Positions 1 through 10,115 of a stretch of 64,000 bases of DNA are shown piece by piece (the stretch's first letter is position 1; each line of letters opens with the position of its first letter). The DNA comes from Trogon surrucura (taxonomy: Eukaryota; Chordata; Aves; Trogoniformes; Trogonidae), in the NCBI GenBank assembly GCA_020746105.1, contig CM036636.1, forward strand, positions 3,472,001 to 3,536,000, written 5' to 3'. The translations under genes and the position numbers were made by a program. The notes beneath the pieces were generated by a model. It made no database searches. It was not told the DNA's origin and saw only the letters and a list, made by a program, of their open reading frames with translations.

Positions 1-3000
1 TTGAAGTCGGTAGGTTTAAATGTTTTCTAAAAATAGCACTGAATATATACAGGGCTTTGTGCTTCTATGCCTATTTAGTTTTGGAGAATGTTTTAATGTA
101 TTATTTGGGTTTTCATTTGATGCACTTTTCTTTTTCCTCGTTCTTTTTTAAAGCATTGGTGGCAAAAGAATGAAAGGAGGCTATTTTTTGCTACGGGATA
201 AATTTTGATATTTCAATTCCAGTTTTTGCCTCCTGAGGAATTTTCTATTTTCTTGAGCTTCTTAACCAGGTCATTCACATACTCATGGGTTTAATTACCT
301 GCCGTAGCTGTCCGTCTGAGCTGCCATTTCAACAGGCCAGTCCACTGAGTGTCCAGCTCTGTGCGCGGATGCACTCGTGCAGCACCGAGCAATTTTAAAA
401 CTGGGATGCGTTAAATATCCTCCAATCCAAACAAGGCTACACTTTTCTCAGATCCAGTTCTCTGCAGCTTTTATAGCTGTCCATTTCTGTTTTTCTATGC
501 TGGTGGGCAAACAGGGTTTGACACTCCGGAGCGAGCTGTACTGCATCAGAGGGATCTGCGACGTATCACCAGAGAACCGGGTACCACCTCAAAGAGCAAA
601 GGGAATTTTTGGAAATCCCGCTAAAAGCATTACCAGTGAGCTGGGGATAAAGTCAAAACCCTGCTTAGACACTGCGATTGAGAGTTGCCGTACAGCTATA
701 GCCAGTGGTGGGTCTTGGCTGAAAATATATTTATGCATTAAGACAGATAGAGATGGATTTCAGTAGTTTAAACGCAGCTTTAGAGCAGACGAAAGCAATA
801 GGAGGTGGCGGGGAAAGCACAGGCTGCCACCGCCCTCACATATGGCAATTGTTTCCTGTAATGCTTGCTATATTGTATTTATTTCACGCAGTGACATATC
901 ACAGAAAGCTACTGATGCCAAATTCCTAACAAAAAAACCCCAAACAACCTGCAGCTTTTAGTGAGGGCTGTCCTCCAATTTATTTGTGTTTTGTTGTTGG
1001 TTTTCTTCTTCCTTCTGCTTTTCTTCTGTCTGGTTTCTATTTCCACTCTTTCTGTTCTTTCCTTCTCTGTTTTGTTTTGTCTTGTTTTGTTTTTTTTTTT
1101 ACTGTATTTGAGGAATCTCAGTTGCACCGAGAAGCCTGGGAGGTATGAGTGGAATGTTTTGATTTAATACATCCTTGCCCCATCTTTCTTTTGACAGATC
1201 AGTTCAAATCTGTGGATTCTGGGGGCAGAGGATTGGGGGCACAGGAAGATGAAGCAGCCGGGGTGGGTACAAGGCAGGAATGAGGATGGCAAAGCCTGAC
1301 AGCGTGGCTGGGATCCAAGCAGGAGGACTCTGGAGTGCTTGCTTCAAGTGCAAGGGGATGACAGAGTTAGGAGATGTTTCAAATCCTGCAGCTAAAGCAC
1401 ATGACTGGAAAAGTAGCTATGTCTTCCAGGCAGGCAGCTGATCACCTCGTTCAGCAATGCCAGATCCTGCCTGCCTTGCTCTGAACTTGGGGTTTAAGGT
1501 ACGACAGCTCGGCAGAAGTTGCTTCAGGGTGCGCTGGCTTGGACCGACGCAGCCTTCTGCCGCCGGCGGGGACAGGCGCTTACTTGGCCTTTGGCTGCTG
1601 GCTCGTGGGTGATCTCAGGGACCCGAGTCCGGGCGAGGATCAGATGCCTGTTGAGGCTTGGGAGCATTTGAGTGAAGGACTTGACTTGGGCCCTGTGTGC
1701 TGTGAAGTGAGGACAAGCTGCCGAGTTCAGCTCTGCTGCTGAAGGCTGTGACGGGCTGCCTGGGAGGGTTCCCCGCTTGGCTCCACACCTTGTGTGCATG
1801 GGACTCTGCAGCTGTGTTTTTCAAATGCCATTCAAATGAAAGCAGAAAGGGGAAATCCCATTTCACTGGGAATAGCTCTCAAATGCAGAGAGAAGCTTTT
1901 CCTCTGAATTCTGTCTTTTGGCTTTCTTGCTGCAGAATGACACACAGTGTCTTTCTCTTGATCAATTTGTTTATCATTTGCTTGATTTTCTTCTTCAATA
2001 GCAAGACACGACAGGTTTCTCTTGTTAATCCTGTTAGTACTGGCGTTGGAGCAGAAATTTAGTTTAGGAAAAACATTTGGGTATGTTAAACTTTCTTGTG
2101 GATGATGCCTGTGAATACCAAAACATGGCCTGATAGATTTGAATTTTCTAGATTATTCCTGAGCCACGTATTTCCATCTGTCGGCCTGAGGCCTGCTCCT
2201 TGTCTCTCCCCATGCACACTTACAATCCAGCACCAGCCTTTCCTTCTGGCTTTCAGAATAGCTACTGTGGCTCTTCTGATACAGTGCCACAGCGTGCTGA
2301 CTGCCCTCTGGGGAAGCTGAGAGCAGCCAGAGCCCTCTTCTCCATCCCCACCACCCAGACCCACCGCTCCTCCAGCGGGTGGTGCCACCCTGCCCGCGGG
2401 AGCCCACCCTGGTGCGTGGGGCTGGAGAGCCACCCCACTGATCCTGCTGTATTTCTCCTCCAGGACAGTTGGTAATGCCCTTTCTCTCTCTCTGTAATGT
2501 TTTAAAAGTGATATATGGCCAGAGGAAAATGTCAGAGCAGAGCATCAGAAGACTGATGACTTTCAATGTATCTTCTGAGCAGGCACCCAGCTAGCAGAGG
2601 CCCTGGATGCCTTTCCGAGGCAGCCCCCTCCCCTCTCTGCACCCATACATGCTATTTATCTTGCAGGGAAAACATTAGCAGGTCTAAAAGGATAGTTTAG
2701 GCTCCAGAGCTCACCCAGTCCTTGACCTCTTGGCTGGGACTTGCCAATGGGGTGGTGACTAATTAACAGCAACCCCAGTGGTGTGTTTTGTGTTGTGGCT
2801 TCGTGCCTCTCCTGTGTTTTACAAAGACAGGGGACCCCGTGTAATGGGTGAGCTCCGTCTTTCCCGGAATTGTTAGCTGTCTGCTACTGCCTGATAAATG
2901 TTTGGTTCAGTGAAACCGTGTTTTCTCCTCTCCTGTCACTGCCCGGATCTGATCTTGGCTGTTCTGGAGATGGATTTGAGGCGGCCCCAGCAGATATCAG

Positions 3001-3609
3001 AGTGGGCTTGTGGGTCCTCTCATGGGTACAGCTCCCTTGAGTTACAGCCTGCAGTGAGGCAGCCCCAATACAATGAAAATGCTGAGGTGAATAAAGCAGT
3101 CCTCCTGCGGGTCATAAACCAGCTACTAGTGTTTCCGAATCACCAAGACATGCAAATCACCAGGAGCTTTTTCCTTCCTGGTCAGCTGACTGCTTGCCTC
3201 GTTCTGCTTTCCTTCCCAACCACATCTAATTCTCTTCCTCCAGCATCCAACCCAAGCCCAGAAATACTGGAGGACATAGAACCTTTGGGTGAGATGGTTT
3301 GGGAACCCAATAACACATCTTGCATTCTGAAAAATCAAGGTATCCTCAGACACTCTCCTGGTTTTTACCTGTTTTGTCAGGAGCAACACTTGATAATTTC
3401 TTCTCTTGGCCCCTCGGAAATTCCTCACTGGGCAAGAAGGTACAAAAGTGATAAAAATAGTGTCCTGCAGTTCTGGTGTTCAACATCCTGGTGTCATCTA
3501 AGGATCTTAAATCTGTGGGCAAGCAAACTTTTAAAATAAGCATCCTTTCACTCTTCCTTAAATGAGAGGGGAAAGCGAGACAAAGACTTTTTGTGTTCTC
3601 GTTGGGATT

Positions 3610-4075
3610 TTAAACCTGTCCGAAAGGTACAGCGGGCTCAGAGCCAAACTTCCACCCAGGGGCGATGCCCGGAGGGGCTGGGCAGGGTGCAGGGAGCTCA
3701 CTCTTGCCGAGGGCGCCCAGGGCTTCCCCTCGGCCGCCCAGGGCTTCCCCTCGGCCGCCCCAGCGTGGTGGGCTTGGTGCCGTGGGCACTTGCTGAGACC
3801 CAGGAGGTCCTTCCTCCTCTCGGTATCTTTTGCTTTAGGCTGTGATTTTGCTGCCCCCATCAGTCTGTTGGTTTAGGAACCTGCGTGGTGCTCTCCCGTG
3901 TTGGGATGTGTGGCCCTGCAGAAGGGAGAGGGGAAAGGGTTTGGCCCCGGAGCTGCCCCACGGGACGCGCTGGGGCTGCTCACGTCGGCCTCGTCCACCC
4001 TCGCGAGCGTGTCTGGGCTCGCGGGGACGCGGCTGTGGTGTGGCCACGGGGCACCACGTAGGTGAGGTCCACGTT
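3610..4075. promoter_or_regulatory. Isolated CpG-rich block (orphan CpG-island-like)
   Basis: This stretch stands out from its AT-rich surroundings by high GC and closely spaced CpG, especially 3,950-4,060 where words such as gggacgcgct, ctcgcgagcg and gcggggacgcgg follow each other. It lies about 5.4 kb upstream of the PAPPA start codon and overlaps no gene I can recognise. CpG-dense blocks away from annotated promoters are often alternative promoters or enhancers active in early development. That role is inference; only the composition is seen. Confidence 0.5.
3715..3756. repeat. 21-bp tandem duplication in CpG-rich block
   Basis: Two identical adjacent copies of a 21-bp unit starting gcccagggcttcc occupy 3,715-3,735 and 3,736-3,756, followed by the first few bases of a third copy. 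The identity of the copies suggests a recent slippage or unequal-exchange event, so copy number may vary between individuals. Confidence 0.85.
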
Positions 4076-7000
4076 GGTTGTTCTCTTCATGCCTAAGGAT
4101 TTCATCGGGGCAGTCCATCCCAAACTCCCAGAATTAGAGTCCAAATTAAAATGGATCCCCTGAATTAATCAACGTTTGCATGGTTTGATTGAAGAGGAGG
4201 AACGTGCCCCGTTGCTTACATCATCCACCGTCTCTTTTTGCTCTCGCCACAGTGTTGTAGGATGAAGATTATTGCCCCACCCCCAAGAATGTATTTCAAG
4301 AATGTGGTGAAAAAAAATCTGGAGAATATGTAACTTTTCTGGAAATACGATATTTCATGAGGGGAATTTGAAGGATAAAGTAACTGAATTCCAGGCGAAC
4401 AGGCATCAGTATTGTTAGGAAATACAGCTCTCTGCAGGGCAAAAGAGCGAGGTATGCCAGGTTTAAATAGGAATTTATAGCCACTGACTGCAAATTACCT
4501 TATAAAATTACAGATACCTTCATGAAGTCATCAATTACATGTTTAGTCTTGATTGTCATTTATTGCACCTCTTAATTGTTTGGTAAACTTTTCCGGATTA
4601 AATGCTGTATTTCAAATTGACAGGAAGCTGTTTTATTGATGTAAATTAACATTGTGTGTATTTTACGTGTGGGACAACTGGGGGACCAGCAACAGAAGCG
4701 TGTCTTATCCACTAACAAAGGCAATGTAGTGCTGCCGTCCTGATTTCGGCTCAAGTTAGCTCGTTGTCGTGTGGAATTATGAGTACGCAGGCAGTGGTTA
4801 CAAAGGATCCTTAAAATCAGGATTGTTGTGAGTGTGGAGTGCAACAATAAAGGCAGCACACACGCTTTTAATTGTTCATCCTTTTTTAAAATAGGAAGAA
4901 GGACAGATAGAGAGAACATTAAAAAAGTCTAGCAAATTTGCAGAGTCCAGATTAGGTCTTTTGTTAAATCTTTTCCAAGTGAGAACATGTTTGACATTTT
5001 TTTATTGTTGGTTTTTCAGTTACTAGCATTTCTGTGTTTTCTTGGGCTCACGAGGAGCCATAGCCACGTTCCACCTAACGCAGCCCTGTCTCACCATCGT
5101 CACGCCGGGCCAGTGGCTCGATCTGCCTCCTCAGAGGTGCTGGACTTCATGGGATTCGCAACCCAGAATGCCCAAATCCCTTTTTCTTTCAAGCTGTTCT
5201 CAGCTCTTTGGGTTTCATTCCTCGCTATTCTGTGGAGGCAGCGTGATTCCTATCATACCATTGTTGATTGCATGAAATATTCCCCGAATCCAACACGTTG
5301 CATTAAAATCTGGTGTCTGGGTCCTGTCTGATTCTGAACAGAGTAGCTGTTGGATTGCGTTTCAGCGTTCCTCAACCCAAGCCAAGTTCGGGGAGACTTG
5401 GTTGGGATATCGGTGAGGGGTAAAACCCATGCAAACCTCTGCTGTGATTGATGGAGTTGTGCACAGCGAAGACAAATATGTACAAATATTCGCCCTAAAT
5501 AGTAGGGCCTGGATTCAGCTGTAACTGGCAGACTTTTCAGCTCGACTTTCAAGAAACATTGTTTGTAATTGACCTTCATGTGAGTAATTTTGAAGAGCCA
5601 GCACTGCTTTCCACGAGGAGAGTTTTCAAGCGGTAGAACCTCCCATCGTATGAAAAATTGGTAATTTTACTATATCATGAGTGATTAAACCTGACCCCCA
5701 GGGAGCCGAAAATAATGCTGTGTGACTTCCTTGCCTAATTAACACAGAACAAATGTGAAAATGTGTACATTACAGTAAATTGTGTGCTAATTGGCCTTGG
5801 AGAAACACTAAATATGAGGAAGAAATGGGCATATAATTTCAAACATATTTGAGGGGGTTTGCAGTCTGCTTGTAAACAGGGGAAAAAAAGTCAAAATTTG
5901 ACAAAACCATTATTTGTTATGATTTATTCACTCAGCTCTAGTCTTGAACCTGGGAGTTATTGGCAGCTTGAGCTAAGGTTCCTGCTGAGTATTTCTACTT
6001 ATAATGACTGCATACAGCATGTAGCTCTATGCTATTTTTCTGGCATAATATCATAAATCTCTATTTTAATTCTTGCCTCTATATGTGTATCTAGGGTTTG
6101 GTGCTTTTTTTTTTTTTTCCTTCTTCTTGTGAAAATACATCTAGATGCAGGACAATATCCTACTCCCTTTACTTAGGAGAATACTCCACTCGAGTTCAAC
6201 AGGAGGATTATTCTCCTTGGGTAGAAGCCCCTCTGCCAGAAGGCCCGTACATCACTTAAGTACTGGCTTAAGCAGAGAATAAATGTCCATCTGTGCAGGG
6301 TAGAATTTCATCTGTTGTCAGGGAAGTTAGGTCTGACCCACAGACTTAAGGGATCCCAGATTTACTTACTATTTCTAAAATCACATCTCTTCCACTCGGT
6401 TCTTTATCACTCTGGATTCAAGAGTTTATGTGTCGCACCTTCTTTATGCTTTTGCTATGTCTTAAAAACAAAATGCATTGAACACGCAATTCATGCACTA
6501 GGGGTAAATTCCATCTTTTCGTGTTTTCTTCTGTCTTCCATGAGCACAGAAAGCTGAGCTTGGGGCTTTTCCTTTGTAGCAAGAACACCCCAGAATTTGT
6601 ACTGGAGTTGCAGTCTGATGCACTGAAGTGTTGCGTTTTGGTCGCGGTGAAACCCTTTCTGTTGCCCATAGTATGGTAAGAGACGAAGTGGTACGGTGCC
6701 ATCAGATTGAAACGTTCCAATGATTTTCTTGGGTGATCTCAACCAAATCATAGTGTCCCTAAGAAACTTGGTGATTTCACAGAATTAGCTTTTTCCACTG
6801 GAAAAACTGAAAACCCGTGTTTTTCAGTTAAGGAGCCTGCTCTTCCAGACTGAACGTGGGCAAAGTTCCCGGGGACTTTGGGGGAGCGGTCCAGCGGAGA
6901 AAGCAGCGTCCCTGGCAGCAGGACTCTTCCTGGGTTAGCTCTCACTTGAACTTGAATAGGCTCACTTTAATTTTTTGAATTTTTTGGTTGGCTTGCACCG

Positions 7001-8288
7001 TCCTCTACATGCTAATTAAAGTAGTAAAGCGCAGTACTCTAGCTCTGATCTTAAATTGTTTCAGCGGAGCAAGCACGTATCTTTTTTGCATCCCTCTGAG
7101 TTCCCTGGGAGTTTATGCCGTTGTATAGTTTGTTTCCGAGCTAACGATTTCCTCTTGGTTGTTGAGAGGCTTAATTGCTTTGAGGTCTTCCATTAAAAAC
7201 ATTGTAGGTGTTGCCAGGATTTTGTGTCTTTCTCATGAGTGGAGCTGCTGTGGAGGAGAGGTCTGTGTGGTGAGAGAGAGGGGCTGGTCGGCAGTAGCTC
7301 TTGTTGACTTCTCGTGCGACTTTGTGGGTATGTCCAACATCGCTCGAGGATGCCGATTGCACATTCTCGAGTGCTTGCAAGTTGGTAAGAAACCTAAGAA
7401 GAACATATCTCAGGAGCCTTGCAAGCATGCAACAACTCTTTCCTGTTGAAAAAAATCACTTTTGTTAATTTTATGATGTATATTTTAAGTGTAAGTAGTC
7501 ATAACGAACTCATACTAATCTGCAAAAGTGAGAGGATTACAGTGCCAGGAAAACTCTTTTGTGTGATTACTGTTTAAAGTTTATAGGAAATAAGGTGTGG
7601 TAGCCATCAATTTTGAGATGGAGGAAGAGGATGATGTGAGTTACCGGGTTTGTAACTGAATTTGGTGCGATTTAACTTGGTTCTGCTGGACGACTTCCGA
7701 GTGGAATAGTGGCCCGTAGTTTCAGAGTGTGCTACTGCTAAGTCATTTCCACTTATTAAGTACTTTGAAAAATCCTTTTTGTTGCCATCAGGGGGAGCTT
7801 TTGAGATCTTTCAAGAGTGAAAAAAAATATTAAAAAAAAAAAAAAGGAGGAAAAAATGAAACGTCCCAGCTCAGAAACAGAGATCTACAAACCAGCAAGC
7901 AGCCAGAGTCTTACCTGTGGCTACAACTAAGCCAAGGAAACCAGGGGAGCTGAATTCCTTAGGCTGAAAAATTAGCAATATTGAGAGAGGATTTTTTGAC
8001 TCGATCTGCCAATAAAATTAGTAATTTTTATTACTATTATTATTAAAAAAAAATCCAGGAGTCTTTGGAGCAGTCAAAAGCCAAATCCTGCTCTATTGCT
8101 ACAGCTTCTGCAAGGCAAATGCTCTTCGAAAAGCTTCTCTCCTTTTAGCTCCTGATGATTCGATGGGGACCTTTGATGCAACGTTTGGATTAGCTGCTCA
8201 CAACTGCTCTGAGGGGGACCACAAAAGGGGGAGCCTGGCTGATTGCATAACTCTAAGAAAATAATAAGAGGAAAAGAAAGAATTAGAG

Positions 8289-8325
8289 AAAGAGAGAGAG
8301 AGAGTGAAAAAAAAAAAAAAAAAAA
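8289..8325 (+). repeat. GA repeat followed by A19
   Basis: A short (GA)n tract at 8,289-8,304 leads, after a single T and G, into an uninterrupted run of 19 A at 8,307-8,325, then more GA and GAAA units. It is part of the wider purine tract upstream of PAPPA and is likely length-variable. Confidence 0.85.
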
Positions 8326-8845
8326 GAGAGAGAAAGAAAGCAAGCAATTAAAAAAATATCTGAGACTCAAGTTTCAAGACTCTTTATGTGCTGCAGAGGA
8401 GCATAAGGTTTACCAGCAAAGTGCAACGGGGAGCCTGAGAGGAGAAATAGCTTTCTCTTTTGCCAAGAAAAAAAAAATAGGAATGTGTGTTTTGGACTGG
8501 ACTGAGAAAGAAAGCTGGGGAGATTGCAAAAAGGGGGGTGCAGGATTTTTGACACCTTGATCCCTTCATCTCGATTGTCTTCTTTAACAAATAAATAAGA
8601 GGGGGGGAAGTGATAGGGGGAAAGAGGAAGAGAGGAAAAGAAGGGGGGAAAAAGCAAACAGCAAAAGTGTTTGAACCTCTGGAGCTATCTGCTCCTTCAA
8701 GCTGATTGATTAGTCATGATCCCTGCAGTTTTAATGGGAATCATTCAATTGGGAAGGTGGAGCACCCTGGAGTAGATTAGCATATTCTTGTTTACTCATC
8801 TTCTGAGGGGCTTTTTTCTCTTTTCTTTCATTTTGTGGAGAAGAA

Positions 8846-8878
8846 GGGAGGGGGGGAGGTTGGGGGGGAAGGAGGGGG
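8846..8878 (+). promoter_or_regulatory. G-quadruplex-forming motif upstream of PAPPA
   Basis: Four G runs lie in 33 bases on the + strand: GGG at 8,846, seven G at 8,850-8,856, seven G at 8,862-8,868 and five G at 8,874-8,878, with loops of 1, 5 and 5 bases. This satisfies the classical four-run, short-loop quadruplex rule. Because it is on the sense strand about 535-567 nt before the ATG, it would also be present in the mRNA if transcription starts upstream of it. Further long G runs occur at 8,602, 8,617, 8,644, 8,935 and 9,394. Function is inference. Confidence 0.6.
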
Positions 8879-9295
8879 TTGTGGCTTATGTTATAAAGGA
8901 GGCCAAAAAAATAAATAGATTAGAGCATCTTTTGGGGGGAGGGAAATCAGTGGGTCTCAGTCTTGGAGAAAGCTGGGGGGGTTGTTTGGGTGGTTTTTTT
9001 TGTTTTGTTTTGTGTGTGTGTGAGAGAGAGTGTGTGTGTTTTTTTTAAGAAGAAAAAAAAAATAAAGGGAAGAAAATCCAGCAGAGAAAAGAAGAGAGAG
9101 AGGAATTCCAGCTGTGGAGGAATAGAGGAGAAGAAGACAGATAGAGGAGGAAGAAGAGAGGAATACATTTCAACCAAGAAGGAGTTCTGATTTATTTTAT
9201 TTTTATTTGTTTCAAGGGGGGGAAAAAAAGCCTATAAGCAGGAAAAAGAAAGAAAGAAAAAGAAAAAAAGGCACGAAAAAGCAACTGAGAAGGGT

Positions 9296-9302
9296 TATAA
9301 AA
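9296..9302 (+). promoter_or_regulatory. TATA-like word close to the PAPPA start codon
   Basis: The word tataaaa sits 111-117 nt before the ATG. If used as a TATA box it would give a leader of roughly 85 nt. In a purine- and A-rich region such a word can arise by chance, and the long ATG-free stretch suggests transcription may start well upstream instead. I list it as a candidate only. Confidence 0.25.
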
Positions 9303-9412
9303 AGAGCAAATACCAAGAAGGGTGAACAAGAGAAGAAAGTCGAGGCAAGGAGGAGCCCAAAGCTGGCAGATCGGGAGGATTTGCAGGGGAGAAGGGGGGG
9401 GGAAGATTGGAA

Positions 9413-9809
9413 ATGCAGCTCTGGAGTTTGCTGCTGCCTCTCGCGCTGCTCTGCACAGCCCTGGCCAGCGGACCCGAGTGTGGGATGGACGAGCGCTCCC
9501 GCCGGGCGCGGAGGGACGCCCGGCAGAGCCGCCGCCTGCTCCGCGCCGCCGCGGGCACCTGCGCCACCAGGTTAGCCCGGGGCCGGCGCTCGGCGGCGGG
9601 GCTGGAGCCCGGGCACGGCCCCCGCGGGAGGCGGCCGCGGGAGGCGGCGGGCGGCCGGGAGTCGCTCACGCCGAGCCGGGCGCTCTATTTCAGTGGGCAC
9701 GGCGACCAGCTGCGGCTCAAGGCGGACGTGGAGCTGCCCCGAGACGCCTTCACGCTGCAAGTGTGGCTCAAAGCCGAGGGCGGACAGAGATCGCCGGCTG
9801 TCATTGCAG
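9413..9809 (+). CDS. PAPPA: Pappalysin-1 (PAPP-A), coding exon 1
   Basis: This exon encodes residues 1-132 plus the first base of codon 133 of the secreted IGF-binding-protein protease PAPP-A. The start at 9,413 is chosen because it opens a hydrophobic signal peptide (MQLWSLLLPLALLCTALASG), has a purine at -3 and is the first ATG for over 500 nt; a TTG six bases upstream was ignored. Residues about 21-76 form an arginine-rich propeptide ending in RGRRPR, a proprotein-convertase-type site, so the mature chain would begin near Glu77; human PAPP-A matures at Glu81. From about residue 88 (SRALYFSGHGDQLRL) the laminin-G-like domain begins. The exon ends at gcag|gtaggt, a good donor, in phase 1. 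The human protein reads almost the same from SRALYFSG onward, while the propeptide is divergent and here lacks the human proline run. The paralogue PAPPA2 has a far longer N-terminal extension, which argues against it. Confidence 0.95.
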
Positions 9810-10115
9810 GTAGGTCGGGCGGGCGCGCCCCCGCCTGCGGCGCGCCCGGGCGCGGCTGTCGCGGGTGTCGCGTGTCGCGGGTGTCGCGTGCGGGCGGTGT
9901 GCCGGCCCGACGGGCCAGCGCGCCGGGAAACGCGCTCGGGCGCGGCCGCTGCGCGTCCGGCCGGGGAAGCACCGCGGCTCGGGCACCGTCCGCCGGCGGC
10001 TGCTCGCAGCAAAAGTTATGTAAACTTTCGCGTAGGGAACCGCCACCGGCCGCGGGTCGGTTCCTTCTCCTCGCGTGCGCGGACGAAGATGCGGCGGGGG
10101 GAGAGCGCTCTCTCG
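9470..10115. promoter_or_regulatory. CpG island over PAPPA exon 1 and start of intron 1
   Basis: From inside exon 1 to about 300 bp into intron 1 the sequence is extremely GC-rich with dense CpG, for example cgcgcccgggcgcgg around 9,841. The edges are sharp: the upstream leader is purine-rich but CpG-poor and the intron becomes AT-richer after about 10,200. Such an island at the first exon is typical of a vertebrate promoter kept free of methylation in the germline. Confidence 0.8.
9858..9889. repeat. 16-bp tandem duplication in intron 1 CpG island
   Basis: Two perfect adjacent copies of gtcgcgggtgtcgcgt occupy 9,858-9,873 and 9,874-9,889, about 50 bp after the exon 1 donor. Each copy is itself built from shorter gtcgcg(g/t) units, so slippage is the likely origin. 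Confidence 0.85.

Larger units (their letters stand above)
1..8249. other. Upstream flank of PAPPA, no recognisable gene
   Basis: About 8.2 kb of mixed, mostly AT-rich sequence before the PAPPA promoter region. I see no exon that I can tie to a known protein, no tRNA, and no clear transposon. The exceptions to plain sequence are a CpG-rich block at 3,610-4,075 with a 21-bp duplication, a short T run near 6,103-6,118, and a 213-codon open frame at 2,898-3,539 that resembles nothing I know. In human the PAPPA upstream neighbourhood is also gene-poor, so an empty flank is unsurprising. Confidence 0.7.
8250..9412 (+). promoter_or_regulatory. PAPPA promoter region and 5' leader, purine-rich
   Basis: For about 1.1 kb before the start codon the + strand is mostly A and G, with GA repeats, A runs and long G runs. 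There is no ATG between 8,891 and 9,412, so the PAPPA ATG is the first for more than 500 nt, which fits an untranslated leader. TATA-like words occur at 9,296-9,302 (tataaaa) and 8,892-8,898 (tataaag). Between about 8,695 and 8,800 the purine bias breaks and a more complex sequence appears, with a tgattgat PBX/HOX-like word and gattagcatattc; this could be core promoter or a conserved element. The real start site cannot be placed from sequence alone. Confidence 0.5.

Noticed and set aside
9407-9412. TTG codon six bases before the PAPPA ATG as start
   Set aside because: Vertebrate translation starts at the ATG at 9,413, which opens a proper signal peptide in good context; TTG initiation is very unlikely.
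9413-9809. PAPPA2 as the gene identity
   Set aside because: PAPPA2 has a much longer N-terminal region, and the exon 1-3 peptides here match PAPPA closely, including RALYFSG, the Notch repeats and [10 protein letters not shown].
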